NCBI RefSeq assembly: GCF_020873915.1
Contig: NZ_JAHWGP010000029.1
Coordinates: forward strand, 36,627 to 100,626
Direction: 5' to 3'
DNA from: Streptomyces sp. DH5
GTDB taxonomy: Bacteria > Actinomycetota > Actinomycetes > Streptomycetales > Streptomycetaceae
Length of the DNA: 64,000 bases
The notes under the pieces are model-generated. The model was not told the origin of the DNA. It was given only the letters and a program-made list of their open reading frames with translations, and ran no database searches. A program made the position numbers and the translations under genes. Positions 1-7,828 of the stretch are shown here, one piece after another (positions within the stretch are counted from its first letter, which is position 1; the number at the start of each line of letters is the position of its first letter).

Positions 1-1459
1 CGTTCCCGCGCGGGACGGTGAAGGCGGCCAGCCGGTCCCGGCGCACCGCGTCCACCGCCGACTGCACGGTCTCCTCGACGTCCTGCGGGTAGTGGTTGCG
101 GCCGTCGACGACGATCAGGTCCTTCAGACGTCCGGTCACCAGCAGCCTCCCGTCGTACAGCGCGCCCAGGTCGCCCGTGTGCAGCCAGCCGTCGCGGAAG
201 GTCTCGGCGGTGCGCTCGGACTGCTTCCAGTAGCCGGCGCCCACGTTGGGCCCGCGCACCTGGATCTCGCCGACCCGCCCCTCGCCGAGCACGCTCCCCG
301 ACTCCGGGTCGGCCACGCGCACCTCCTGTCCGACCGGCCTGCCGCACGTGGTGAGCCGTGCCGTCCCGCCGGGCCGCTCCTCGATCCGGCCCGCCGCGAG
401 GGCCCCGGCGTCGCACTCCACGGTCAGGGGTGGTTCGTCGGACCGGTCCGCCGTGACGAACACGGTGGCCTCGGCGAGCCCGTACGCGGGGCACAGCGCC
501 TCGGCGGCGAGTCCGGCCGGGGCGAACGCGGTGAGGAACCGGTCCAGGGTGGCGGGCCGCACCGGCTCGCTGCCGTTGAGCAGCGCCGCCACCCGGTCGA
601 GCCGCAGACCGGCGGCCTCGTCGGCGTCGACGCGGGACGCGCAGTAGTCGTAGGCGAAGTTGGGGGCGGCGCTGACCGTCCCGGGATAGCTGCCGAGCAG
701 GCGCAGCCAGCGCACCGGGTTCTCCAGGAACGCCACGGGGTCGAGCAGTACGGACCCGAAGCCGGCGTGGACGGGGGCGGCCACGCTCAGCACCAGGCCC
801 ATGTCGTGGAAGAGCGGCAGCCATCCCACGGTGGTGCTGCGTCCGGGCGCGGCGTCGAAGGCGGCGACGGCCTGCCGGGCGTTGGCGACGACGTTGGCGT
901 GGGTCACCATCACCCCGGCCGGGGTGCGGGTGGAGCCGGAGGTGTACTGGAGGTAGGCGACGTCGTCCGGTGCGGGCCGGGGCAACAGCGCCGCGAGGGG
1001 GCCCTCCGGCAGCGCGCCGTCCACCTCGGTGACGGGGAGGCGGCCCCCGGTCGCCCGCTCCACCGCCTCCCGGGACGGCCCGTCCGTGAGCAGGTGGGCG
1101 GGTTCGCAGTCGTCGAGCACGGAGGCCAGGCGCCCTCCGTGGCCGGGGAGGTCGGGCGTGAACAAGGGGACGGCGATCACGCCCGCGTACAGGCAGCCGA
1201 GGAAGGCCGCCGCGTAGTCGAGGCCCTGCGGGAGTAACAGCGCCACCCGGTCGCCGGCCGGCACCGTCCGGCGGAGCTGCCCGGCGACCGCGCGGGCCCG
1301 TTCGTCGAGGCCCTGCCAGCTGAGTGTCCGGTGCACCCCGGGGGACTCCGGGCCGGGGAACGCGACGTGCGTGACGGCGGGACGGTGGGGACTGACTGCC
1401 ACCCAGTGCCGCAGCCGGTCGGTCAGCAGCGGCGGCGCGGGTTCGGACGTCTCGGTCAT
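1..1459 (-). CDS. Fatty acyl-AMP ligase-type adenylating enzyme (C-terminus outside window)
   Basis: The reverse strand encodes 486 residues from an ATG at 1459 (preceded by GGAG) and stays open to the window edge. The P-loop is intact (YTSGSTRTPAGVMVTHAN, about residues 172-189). It is followed by GWLPLFHDMGL (about 212-222), a YGLAEATV A5 motif, a TGDLG A8 region and DLIVVDGRNHYPQDVE near the C-terminal hinge. LQYTSGSTRTPAGV and DGRNHYPQDVE are hallmarks of fatty acyl-AMP ligases, which make acyl-adenylates and load them onto carrier proteins rather than CoA. The family is usually about 570-600 residues, so only the end of the C-terminal domain is missing. It is divergent from the MFS exporter at 1672, with operator-like repeats between them. 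The acyl substrate cannot be read from the sequence; an acyl-CoA ligase with FAAL-like motifs is the main alternative. Confidence 0.85.
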   Translation of the reverse strand, partial: MTETSEPAPPLLTDRLRHWVAVSPHRPAVTHVAFPGPESPGVHRTLSWQGLDERARAVAGQLRRTVPAGDRVALLLPQGLDYAAAFLGCLYAGVIAVPLFTPDLPGHGGRLASVLDDCEPAHLLTDGPSREAVERATGGRLPVTEVDGALPEGPLAALLPRPAPDDVAYLQYTSGSTRTPAGVMVTHANVVANARQAVAAFDAAPGRSTTVGWLPLFHDMGLVLSVAAPVHAGFGSVLLDPVAFLENPVRWLRLLGSYPGTVSAAPNFAYDYCASRVDADEAAGLRLDRVAALLNGSEPVRPATLDRFLTAFAPAGLAAEALCPAYGLAEATVFVTADRSDEPPLTVECDAGALAAGRIEERPGGTARLTTCGRPVGQEVRVADPESGSVLGEGRVGEIQVRGPNVGAGYWKQSERTAETFRDGWLHTGDLGALYDGRLLVTGRLKDLIVVDGRNHYPQDVEETVQSAVDAVRRDRLAAFTVPRGN

Positions 1460-1537
1460 CTCGGCTCCACTGGGAAGGACGGTCGGCTGAGGCCCCCCAG
1501 GTTCCGCTTCCGTGCGGCGGTGGTAGAAGACGGGGTA

Positions 1538-1577
1538 CTGACAGTTCGTCAACGAGCAACTGTCAGCGCACTGACAA
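1538..1577. promoter_or_regulatory. Nested inverted repeats in the FAAL/MFS divergent promoter
   Basis: CTGACAGTT (1538-1546) and AACTGTCAG (1558-1566) form a perfect 9-bp inverted repeat. Overlapping it, TGTCAG-CGCA-CTGACA (1561-1576) is a second perfect palindrome. The second site has the same TGTCA-N6-TGACA layout as the site at 4641-4658. It lies about 100 bp upstream of both divergent genes, so it is a likely binding site for a dimeric repressor. The regulator is not identified; the PucR-type protein at 4756 or a TetR protein elsewhere are candidates. Confidence 0.6.
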
Positions 1578-1671
1578 CGTCCGTCCCGGCAATCAACAGC
1601 CCGCCTAGCAGAGGCCGCCCCGCCCCCGCCCGCACAATCCGGGGGACGCATCCGGTGGAGAGGGCGGGTTC

Positions 1672-3132
1672 ATGCATCGCGGAAGACTGTCGGCGTTACT
1701 GGTCCTGCTGTCCCTGACCGGCTTCCTGACCACGCTGGACAACACCGTCATCAACGTGGCCCTGCCCACCGTCCAGGAGGAGCTGGGGCTGGACGTGGCG
1801 GACCTGGAGTGGGTCGCGGCCAGCTACGTCCTGTCGTTCGGGGCGCTGCTGCTCGCCGGCGGACGGGTCGCCGACCTCGCCGGACGGCGCTCCGTGATGG
1901 CCGTCGGGGTGGTCGTGTTCACCGTCTCCTCCGGCACCGCCGCGCTGTCCGACAGCGGGGCGGCGCTCATGGCGGCCCGGGCCGTGCAGGGTGCCGGGGC
2001 GGCGCTCATCATCCCCGCGTCCCTCGCGATCGTCACCATGGACCTGCCGGCACGGCGCCGCGCCACCGCCATCGGGCTGTGGACGGCGTCCCTCGCCCTG
2101 GCCCTGGCGCTCGGGCCGGTCATCGGCGGGTTCGTCACCGAGCACTGGGGCTGGACCTGGATCTTCCTGCTCAACGTGCCCTTCGGGGTGCTCGCCCTGC
2201 TGCTGGTGCCCGCGGTGCCGGCGGCCGCCCGGCGCGGCCGGCTGCGGGCCTCGCTGCTGGACGTACCGGGTGTCGTCCTCTCCGCCGTGGCGCTGTTCCT
2301 GCTCACCTACGGGCTCGTGAAGGGCGGCGAGCACACCTTCAGCACGCCGCCGGTCCCGCTGTGCCTGTGGCTGTCGGCCGCGGTCGGCGCCGCGTTCCTG
2401 CTGGTGGAGGCGCGCGCCTTCCTGCCGCTCGTCGATCTGCGCCTGCTGCGCGACCGGATCCTCGTCGGGGGTGTCGCGGCGCAGGTGCTCTGGGGCGTCG
2501 GGGTGAACGGCGTGTTCTTCTTCACCGCCCTCTACCTCCAGCAGATCCTCGCCTTCTCCCCGGTGGAGGCCGGTCTGGTGTTCCTGCCGCTGGCGGGTGC
2601 CCTGCTGGTGTGCACGCCGTTCGCCGAGCGGGCCGCCCGGCTCGTCGGCGCCCACCGCTCCATCGCCGCCGGGCTCGCCCTGGTCGCCGCGGGGCTGCTG
2701 CTGGTCTCCGGCACGGGCGCGGACGCCTCCTACGCCGACCTGCAGCCGGGACTGCTGCTCATCGGGGTCGGTTCGGCCCTGACCACGCCGTTGACGGTGC
2801 GGTCCATCGCCGGCGTCCCCGACACCCGGACCGGCATGGCGTCGGGCCTGGTGAGCGCGGCACGGGAGATCAGCGGCGTGTTCGGTGTGGTGCTGGTCGG
2901 CATCGTGCTCACCCGCACCGAGCGCGAGGCGCTGCGGGACGGGGCGGCCCCGCACACCGCGTTCGTCGACGGCTACGACACGGGGCTGCGCCTGGCCGCC
3001 GGCTGTGTCCTGCTGGGGGCCGTCGTCAGTGTCGTGGCGCTGCGCCGCCCCGGCCGTCACCGTCGGGCCGTCAGCGTGGTGGCGCTGCGCCGTCCCGGCC
3101 GTGCCCGCCGTCACCGTCGCCGAGCAGCGTGA
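1672..3132 (+). CDS. MFS transporter, DHA2 (14-TM) drug/H+ antiporter type
   Basis: The 486-residue polytopic protein starts at ATG 1672 after a GGAGAGGG ribosome site. It opens with the DHA2 signature LTTLDNTVINVALP (about residues 18-31), then VAASYVLSFGALLLAGG and the motif A loop GGRVADLAGRRS (about 63-74). About 14 hydrophobic segments follow, with an arginine-rich tail. This family exports drugs or lipophilic metabolites using the proton gradient. Divergence from the acyl-AMP ligase and a shared operator suggest export of, or protection from, a lipid-like product. The last 35 or so residues are odd: VSVVALRRPGR occurs twice because of a DNA duplication (3025-3104), and the coding end overlaps the convergent ligase-like gene by 62 bp. 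The substrate is unknown. Confidence 0.85.
   Translation: MHRGRLSALLVLLSLTGFLTTLDNTVINVALPTVQEELGLDVADLEWVAASYVLSFGALLLAGGRVADLAGRRSVMAVGVVVFTVSSGTAALSDSGAALMAARAVQGAGAALIIPASLAIVTMDLPARRRATAIGLWTASLALALALGPVIGGFVTEHWGWTWIFLLNVPFGVLALLLVPAVPAAARRGRLRASLLDVPGVVLSAVALFLLTYGLVKGGEHTFSTPPVPLCLWLSAAVGAAFLLVEARAFLPLVDLRLLRDRILVGGVAAQVLWGVGVNGVFFFTALYLQQILAFSPVEAGLVFLPLAGALLVCTPFAERAARLVGAHRSIAAGLALVAAGLLLVSGTGADASYADLQPGLLLIGVGSALTTPLTVRSIAGVPDTRTGMASGLVSAAREISGVFGVVLVGIVLTRTEREALRDGAAPHTAFVDGYDTGLRLAAGCVLLGAVVSVVALRRPGRHRRAVSVVALRRPGRARRHRRRAA
3025..3104. repeat. Tandem direct duplication at the 3' end of the MFS gene
   Basis: Two imperfect copies of a 35-45 bp unit starting GTCAGYGT.GTGGCGCTGCG sit side by side (3025-3069 and 3070-3104). 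Read forward they duplicate VSVVALRRPGR at the transporter C-terminus. Read in reverse they supply the last codons and the stop of the degenerate ligase gene, so the duplication sits exactly where that gene is truncated. Confidence 0.7.
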
Positions 3133-4573
3133 CGAAACCGTCGGGGCCGCGCACCGCGAGCCGGCCGGTGCGCAGCCAGCCACCGGCCGGGCGTCCGTGC
3201 TGGTCGCCGATCTGGGGTCCGCGCAGCAGGAGTTCGCCGGCGTGGCCCGGCAGCACGTCGACCTCGGGGAACCCTTCGACGGCGATCCGCGCCCGGGCGC
3301 GCGGCACCGCCAGCCCCGCCGTGCCCGGACGGGCGTCGGCGGTCAGCGGGTTGGCCAGCGCGACGCCCGCCGCGGCAGCGGGACCGTACGTCTCGACGAC
3401 GTGGGCGCCGAGCGCCGTCCGGATCAGCTCGCCGGTGGAGACGTCCAGCGGGGCCGTGACGACCGTCCGCACCGTGGCCAGGGCCTCCCGTTCGTGAGCG
3501 GGACGCTCCAGGAGGCGGCGCAGGTCCGCGGGTGAGGCGAACAGGACGGTCGGCGCGTGGCGGCGGGCCGCCCGCAGCGCGCTGAACGGGTCGCCGTCGG
3601 GCACCAGCACGGTGCGTGCCCCGGCCAGGAGCCCCGCCGTGACCAGCGCGATCCCCCGGGCGCCCGACAGCGGGACCAACGACAGCAGCCGTGGCCGGCG
3701 CGGCACCGGGCCGGTGTGCCAGGCGACGATCTGGTGCGCCGCCGCCACGATGTTCCGGTGCCGCAGGGAGATCCTCGTGCCGTTCCGCCGGTGCAGGACG
3801 ACGGCGACGTCGTCGGGGTCCGTCCCGCCCGACCAGTCCCAGTCCCTCAGGTCGTCCGGCCTCCCGGCCGGCCGCCGTTCCAGATCCCGGTAGGCCACGA
3901 TGTCCACGGGGAGGCGCCGCGGCCGGGCGTCCCCGGCATCCGTCAGGTACGGCGAGCCCGGGCCGGACCGCTGCCCGGGTATGGTCCGCGAGCCGGGGTC
4001 CGGCCGGCGCGCCGCGACGGTCCTGGCCGGGCCGGGCGCCCCCTCCGGTCGCGTCGGGTCCGGGGCCTGCCCGCCGGTACCGCCGCGGTGGGAGCCGCCG
4101 CGCCGGTCCGGCGCCGCCCGCACGGTCACCACCGCCCGCAGCGACGCGCGGTCCCCGCTCGCGGCGATCTCCGGCAGCCGGTCCTCGGGCACGGCGGCGA
4201 TCACGGCGTTCGCCAGCGTCCGCCGGTGACGGGTGAGGTCGCCCGGTACGACGACCGCGCCGAGCCGCCACGCGGCGTGGCACAGCACCACCGCCTCCGG
4301 GCAGTCGGGCAGCAGCACCGCGAGGTGGTCGCCGCGCCGCAGCCCCAGCCGGGAGAGCGCCGGGGCGATGCGCGCGGCCGTCCGCGACAGGGCACGGAAG
4401 CCGGTCCGGGTTCCGTCGGTGGCGAGGGCCGTGCGGCTCCCGTACCGGCGGGCGGCGGTGTCGAGCAGGTCGGGCAGGGTGCCCCGGGGCACGGGCAGGT
4501 GCCAGGGCACGCCGGTGGGGTAGAAGCGCAGACCGGGTTCGTCGGCGGGTCGACGCTCGAACAGATCCGTCAT
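3071..4573 (-). CDS. Degenerate, C-terminally truncated AMP-ligase (ANL) homologue
   Basis: This 500-residue protein follows the acyl/aryl-CoA ligase fold (HLPVPRGTLPDLLDTAARR..., LAVLLPDCPEAVVLCHAAWRLGAVVVPG). I chose ATG 4573 (MTDLFERRPADE) over the ATG at 4636 because the extra N-terminal residues are not family-like. Key catalytic parts are missing. The usual TSGTTGxPKG P-loop is replaced by LHRRNGTRISLRHRN (about 258-272). The A5 YGxTE motif reads YGPAAAAG. The A8 region reads GWLRTGRLAV, without the GDL aspartate. The protein stops there, so the C-terminal domain and A10 lysine are absent. A low-complexity insert (about residues 165-220) precedes the P-loop region. The gene is probably catalytically dead: either a decaying copy or a binding-only paralogue. 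An 18-bp operator shared with the FAAL/MFS promoter lies 68 bp upstream, so it may still be expressed. Confidence 0.7.
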   Translation of the reverse strand: MTDLFERRPADEPGLRFYPTGVPWHLPVPRGTLPDLLDTAARRYGSRTALATDGTRTGFRALSRTAARIAPALSRLGLRRGDHLAVLLPDCPEAVVLCHAAWRLGAVVVPGDLTRHRRTLANAVIAAVPEDRLPEIAASGDRASLRAVVTVRAAPDRRGGSHRGGTGGQAPDPTRPEGAPGPARTVAARRPDPGSRTIPGQRSGPGSPYLTDAGDARPRRLPVDIVAYRDLERRPAGRPDDLRDWDWSGGTDPDDVAVVLHRRNGTRISLRHRNIVAAAHQIVAWHTGPVPRRPRLLSLVPLSGARGIALVTAGLLAGARTVLVPDGDPFSALRAARRHAPTVLFASPADLRRLLERPAHEREALATVRTVVTAPLDVSTGELIRTALGAHVVETYGPAAAAGVALANPLTADARPGTAGLAVPRARARIAVEGFPEVDVLPGHAGELLLRGPQIGDQHGRPAGGWLRTGRLAVRGPDGFVTLLGDGDGGHGRDGAAPPR

Positions 4574-4640
4574 GTGCCGGATGGTGACGCATCGCGTCCT
4601 GTGACCACTTGTGTCCGAACGCACAGGGCACGTCACCCCG

Positions 4641-4658
4641 TTGTCACTTCACTGACAA
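4641..4658. promoter_or_regulatory. Palindromic operator shared with the FAAL/MFS promoter
   Basis: TTGTCACTTCACTGACAA has perfect 6-bp arms (TTGTCA/TGACAA). It matches the site at 1560-1577 (CTGTCAGCGCACTGACAA) at 14 of 18 positions, with the TGTCA/CACTGACAA frame conserved. It lies between the divergent ligase-like gene (start 4573) and the PucR-type regulator (start 4756), so it could control either or both. Confidence 0.6.
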
Positions 4659-4755
4659 GCGCCGTCGCGCGATCCGTAGCCCGCTGACGGGCCGTCACAC
4701 CGACTGGGCGGTACGGTCTGCGGGCCCCTGATGTCCCCCATGCCGAGGAAGCCCC

Positions 4756-5976
4756 ATGGCCGACAGCGCCCGCACCAGGCCCGGACCTCCCCGGGACGAC
4801 GCCCCGCTCAAGGACCTGCCGGCCGAAGTCCTGGACCGCCTGCGGCCGTTCCTCGCGGAGGTCACCGAGGAGGTCGTACGGGCCATCCGCACCGAGATCG
4901 CCGAGTACGCCCGCCCGATGGACGAGACGTACATGCACGTGGTGAACCGGGGGGTCGAGCAGGCGCTCGAGGGCTTCCTCGCCCGGCTGTCCGGCTCGGG
5001 TGTCGACTGGGAGGACGTCAGGGCCACGTACCAGCGCATCGGCAGGGGCGAGGCCGACGAGGGCCGCAGCCTCGACTCGTTCCAGGCGGCGCTGCGGCTC
5101 GGCGCCCGCGTGACCTGGCGGAAGGTGAGCGAGCTCGCCGAGGTCCACCGGCTGCCCCCGCACCTGCTGATGGCGTTCGGCGAGACCATGTTCCTGCACC
5201 TCGACGAGATGGCGGCGGCCACCACCAGCGGCTACACCGAGGCCCGGCTGCACGCGGCGGGCGAACTGCAGCAGCGCCGCAGCCGGCTGATCGACCTGCT
5301 CACCGCCGACCCCTCGGTCTCGCCCGAGGCGATCGCCGACCTCGCGCGGACCGCGCAGTGGCCGCTGCCGCGTGACATCGCCGTCGCCGTCACCGATCAC
5401 ACAGTGGAGGCGGACTCCGTGCGCCCCATCGTGCCGCCGGAGTTCCTCGCCCGGTTCGACGGAGAGCCGGGCATCGTCGTGGTGCCCGACCCGGAGGGCC
5501 CCGGCCGGGAGCGGGCCGTCGCGGGGGCGTTGCGCGGCCTGCGTGCGGCGCTCGGACCCACCGTCCCGCTCGACGCGGGCGCCCGCTCGCTGCGCTGGGC
5601 CCTCGACGCCCTGGGCCTCGCACGGCGCGGGGTCCTGCCCGGCACCGGGCTGGTCCGGTGCACCGACCACCTGGCCACCCTGCTGCTCTTCCGGGACGAG
5701 GAGCTCGTCGACGCGCTCGCCCGGCAGCGCCTCGCTCCGCTCGACGCCGTGCGCCCGCCCCAGCGCGAGCGGCTCGCCGAGACCCTGCTGTGCTGGCTGA
5801 GCTGCGCACGCAACGCCAGCGATGTCGCCCAGCGCCTCGCCGTGCACCCGCAGACCGTCCGCTATCGGCTGCGCCAGCTGGAGGAGGTCTTCGGTGAGCG
5901 ACTGCGTGATCCCACGGCACAGTTCGAGATGCAGATCGCGTTACGCAGAATGCGTCTGCGGCCCTCCGAGGAGTGA
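4756..5976 (+). CDS. PucR-type transcriptional regulator with RsbRD-like N-terminus
   Basis: A 406-residue cytoplasmic regulator begins at ATG 4756 after GAGGAAGC. The N-terminal 160 residues (LRPFLAEVTEEVVRAIRTEI..., DETYMHVVNRGVEQALEGFL) resemble the RsbT co-antagonist RsbRD N-terminal domain that Streptomyces PucR proteins often carry. The middle resembles a GGDEF-like PucR core. The C-terminus is the PucR helix-turn-helix: ASDVAQRLAVHPQTVRYRLR (about 353-372), then LEEVFGERLRDP. Family members are local one-component activators or repressors. It is divergent from the degenerate ligase, with the shared operator in between, so I infer it may regulate the acyl-AMP ligase/MFS group. No ligand is evident. 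It is tail to tail with the next gene, 7 bp apart. Confidence 0.85.
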   Translation: MADSARTRPGPPRDDAPLKDLPAEVLDRLRPFLAEVTEEVVRAIRTEIAEYARPMDETYMHVVNRGVEQALEGFLARLSGSGVDWEDVRATYQRIGRGEADEGRSLDSFQAALRLGARVTWRKVSELAEVHRLPPHLLMAFGETMFLHLDEMAAATTSGYTEARLHAAGELQQRRSRLIDLLTADPSVSPEAIADLARTAQWPLPRDIAVAVTDHTVEADSVRPIVPPEFLARFDGEPGIVVVPDPEGPGRERAVAGALRGLRAALGPTVPLDAGARSLRWALDALGLARRGVLPGTGLVRCTDHLATLLLFRDEELVDALARQRLAPLDAVRPPQRERLAETLLCWLSCARNASDVAQRLAVHPQTVRYRLRQLEEVFGERLRDPTAQFEMQIALRRMRLRPSEE

Positions 5977-5983
5977 GTTGCCG

Positions 5984-6592
5984 TCAGGTGGTCGTTCCCC
6001 GAGCGGGACGCCGGTCGACCTGGACACCGACCGTGTTCAGGGTGAGGGCGATCATGACGTAGTGACCGATGAGCATGCACAGTTCGAGCGCCTCGTCGTG
6101 GGTGCAGTGGTCGCACAGGGCGGACCAGGAGGCGTCGGTCAGGGTTCCGGTGGCGAGGATCTCGTCGGTGGCCCGGACCAGGGCGTGCAGGCGGGGGTCG
6201 TCGAACCGCGGTGACTCGGTCGCCGCGGCGTGCTTGTGGTGCTCGGGCACTCCGGCGGCCGTGGCCATGGGGCTGTGCAGGGACCATTCGTAGACGCAGC
6301 CCCGCCGCCAGGCCACTCTGAGGATGACGAGTTCCTTCTCGGCCACCGGGAGGCGGCCCTTGAGGAGGATCTGGGAGAGGAACACGGCGTGCGCGGGGAA
6401 GATTCCGCCCAGCCGGGCCAGGGTGCGGAAGACGTTGTAGTCGTGCGGGGCCCGGGCGCGCCACCGGATGACGCGCAGCACCAGGCGGGCCGTGAGGCCC
6501 AGCGAGCGGGGTGCGGCCGGGGCGACCCGGGCGTGGGGCGCGAGGTGCCAGTCACCGGCCGGCAGGTCTTCGGGTACGGAAGGTGTGGTCAC
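5984..6592 (-). CDS. Carboxymuconolactone decarboxylase (AhpD-like) family protein
   Basis: A 202-residue helical protein on the reverse strand starts at ATG 6592. The segment ILLKGRLPVAEKELVILRVAW, RRGCVYEWSLHSPMA and the later DEALELCMLIGHYVMI match the CMD/AhpD fold. The E-x-x-x-H pair (EWSLH) is present, but the CxxC redox pair of true AhpD is reduced to one cysteine (GCVYEW), so a peroxidase role is not supported. Small CMD proteins of this length occur in Streptomyces beside lipid and secondary-metabolite genes with no assigned reaction. It is convergent with the PucR gene. The function is best left as CMD-family protein. Confidence 0.8.
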   Translation of the reverse strand: MTTPSVPEDLPAGDWHLAPHARVAPAAPRSLGLTARLVLRVIRWRARAPHDYNVFRTLARLGGIFPAHAVFLSQILLKGRLPVAEKELVILRVAWRRGCVYEWSLHSPMATAAGVPEHHKHAAATESPRFDDPRLHALVRATDEILATGTLTDASWSALCDHCTHDEALELCMLIGHYVMIALTLNTVGVQVDRRPARGTTT

Positions 6593-6665
6593 GGCGAGCG
6601 TCCCTTCGGCGGACGGGGGTCGCGGCGGACGGGGAGCCGGGCACCCCGTCCGCCGTCCTTCTGAC

Positions 6666-6716
6666 GTGTGCCGTACGGCGGGCGTGTGCCGTACGGCGGG
6701 CGTGTGCCGTACGGCC
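6666..6716. repeat. Tandem repeat, three 18-bp units
   Basis: GTGTGCCGTACGGCGGGC occurs at 6666-6683 and 6684-6701, with a third, partly diverged copy to about 6716. Each unit contains the palindrome CCGTACGG. It lies between the CMD gene start and the 3' end of the secreted repeat protein. It could be a slippage product, a weak terminator or a cluster of protein-binding sites. Confidence 0.75.
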
Positions 6717-6718
6717 GC

Positions 6719-7828
6719 TCAGCCGAACCGCAGGATGCGCGGGGCGAACGTGCCCTCGGGGCCGTCGGCCTGGCCGACCGACCACACCGTGTCCGTGCCG
6801 GGTACGGGTGCCAGCGCCAGGGTGCGGGAGTCGCCCTCCCCGGCCACGGACGGTTCGGCGTACTCGGTGAAGGACCGTCCGTCCCAGGCGAGGAAGTCCG
6901 GGCCGGGGACCAGCGGCGGATAGCTGCCCGGCGGTCCCCATCTCGTCGAGGAGCCCACCGCGACCCAGCCCAGCTCCCCGGAGGGGGCGGGTGCCAGCGC
7001 GCTGACGGAGCCGAAGTCGGTGGGCACGCTCACCCTGGTCCACTGTTCACCGTCCCAGCGTGCCAGCAGGGGCGGGATCGGTTTGCCCACCGGGCCGCCG
7101 ACGAACCCGGCCGTGCCGCCCGCCCAGACCTCCGTCGGCGAGACGGCGAGCACGCTGCCGACGGCCGAGCGCGGGAACCCGTCCACGACGGTGAGTGTCC
7201 ACTCCTGCCCGTCCCAGTGCGACACGGCCGCGCCCGCGGCGCCGGCGCCCGCCGCCCAGACGTCGTCGGGTCCCAGGACGTGCAGCCCGTACACGGACTG
7301 TTCCGGCACCGGGACGTCCCTCCAGCCGTTCCCCGCCCGGCGCAGCAGCGCCTGCGCGCCGTCGCGGGAACCGGTCAGCCAGGTCTCCCCGCCGCCGGTG
7401 ACGACCTTGGTCAGCGCGACGCCGCCCGGCGGCCTGCTCTCCCGCCAGGCCGTTCCGTCGAAGCGGAGCAGCCGGGCGGTGCCCGCCGTGTCCCGGCCCA
7501 CCGCCCACACCTCGTCCGGCGAGGCCGCGGCGACGGAGAGCAGCTCTCCCTGCCAGCCCTTCCCGGGCAGGCTCTGCCGCTGCCACGAGGTTCCGTCCCA
7601 GCGCAGGAGCAGCGGGAAGCCCGGCGCCGTGCGGCCGACGGCGTCGGCGCCGACCGCCCAGGCCCGGTACGGCCCGAGGGCCACCGCGCCGGTGAGCCGG
7701 GCCTGCGGGCGCACCTGGTCCGGGACGGGGACGTGCTGCCAGGACGCGGTGCCGGCGGTGGCCGGTGTCATGAGGGCCGTGACGGCCAGGAGGGCGGCGA
7801 GGAGCGCGACGAGAAGTCTGCGGGTCAT
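6719..7828 (-). CDS. Secreted WAVG-repeat (beta-propeller-like) protein
   Basis: A 369-residue exported protein starts with a Sec signal peptide (MTRRLLVALLAALLAVTALM, cleavage near ATA-GTA). The body is a series of about 45-residue repeats built on LLRWDGTSWQR...DEVWAVG. Variants include EVWAVGRD, DVWAAGAG, EVWAGGTA and LGWVAVGS. This pattern suggests a multi-bladed beta-propeller. No catalytic motif is visible. Its ATG overlaps the stop of the upstream, similar secreted gene (TCATGA, 7825-7828), so the two are translationally coupled and probably act together outside the cell. The role is unknown; sensing, adhesion or cell-wall association are possible. Confidence 0.75.
   Translation of the reverse strand: MTRRLLVALLAALLAVTALMTPATAGTASWQHVPVPDQVRPQARLTGAVALGPYRAWAVGADAVGRTAPGFPLLLRWDGTSWQRQSLPGKGWQGELLSVAAASPDEVWAVGRDTAGTARLLRFDGTAWRESRPPGGVALTKVVTGGGETWLTGSRDGAQALLRRAGNGWRDVPVPEQSVYGLHVLGPDDVWAAGAGAAGAAVSHWDGQEWTLTVVDGFPRSAVGSVLAVSPTEVWAGGTAGFVGGPVGKPIPPLLARWDGEQWTRVSVPTDFGSVSALAPAPSGELGWVAVGSSTRWGPPGSYPPLVPGPDFLAWDGRSFTEYAEPSVAGEGDSRTLALAPVPGTDTVWSVGQADGPEGTFAPRILRFG

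Noticed and set aside
6666-6716. CRISPR-like array
   Set aside because: Three contiguous 18-bp units without spacers and no cas genes nearby. It is a simple tandem repeat.
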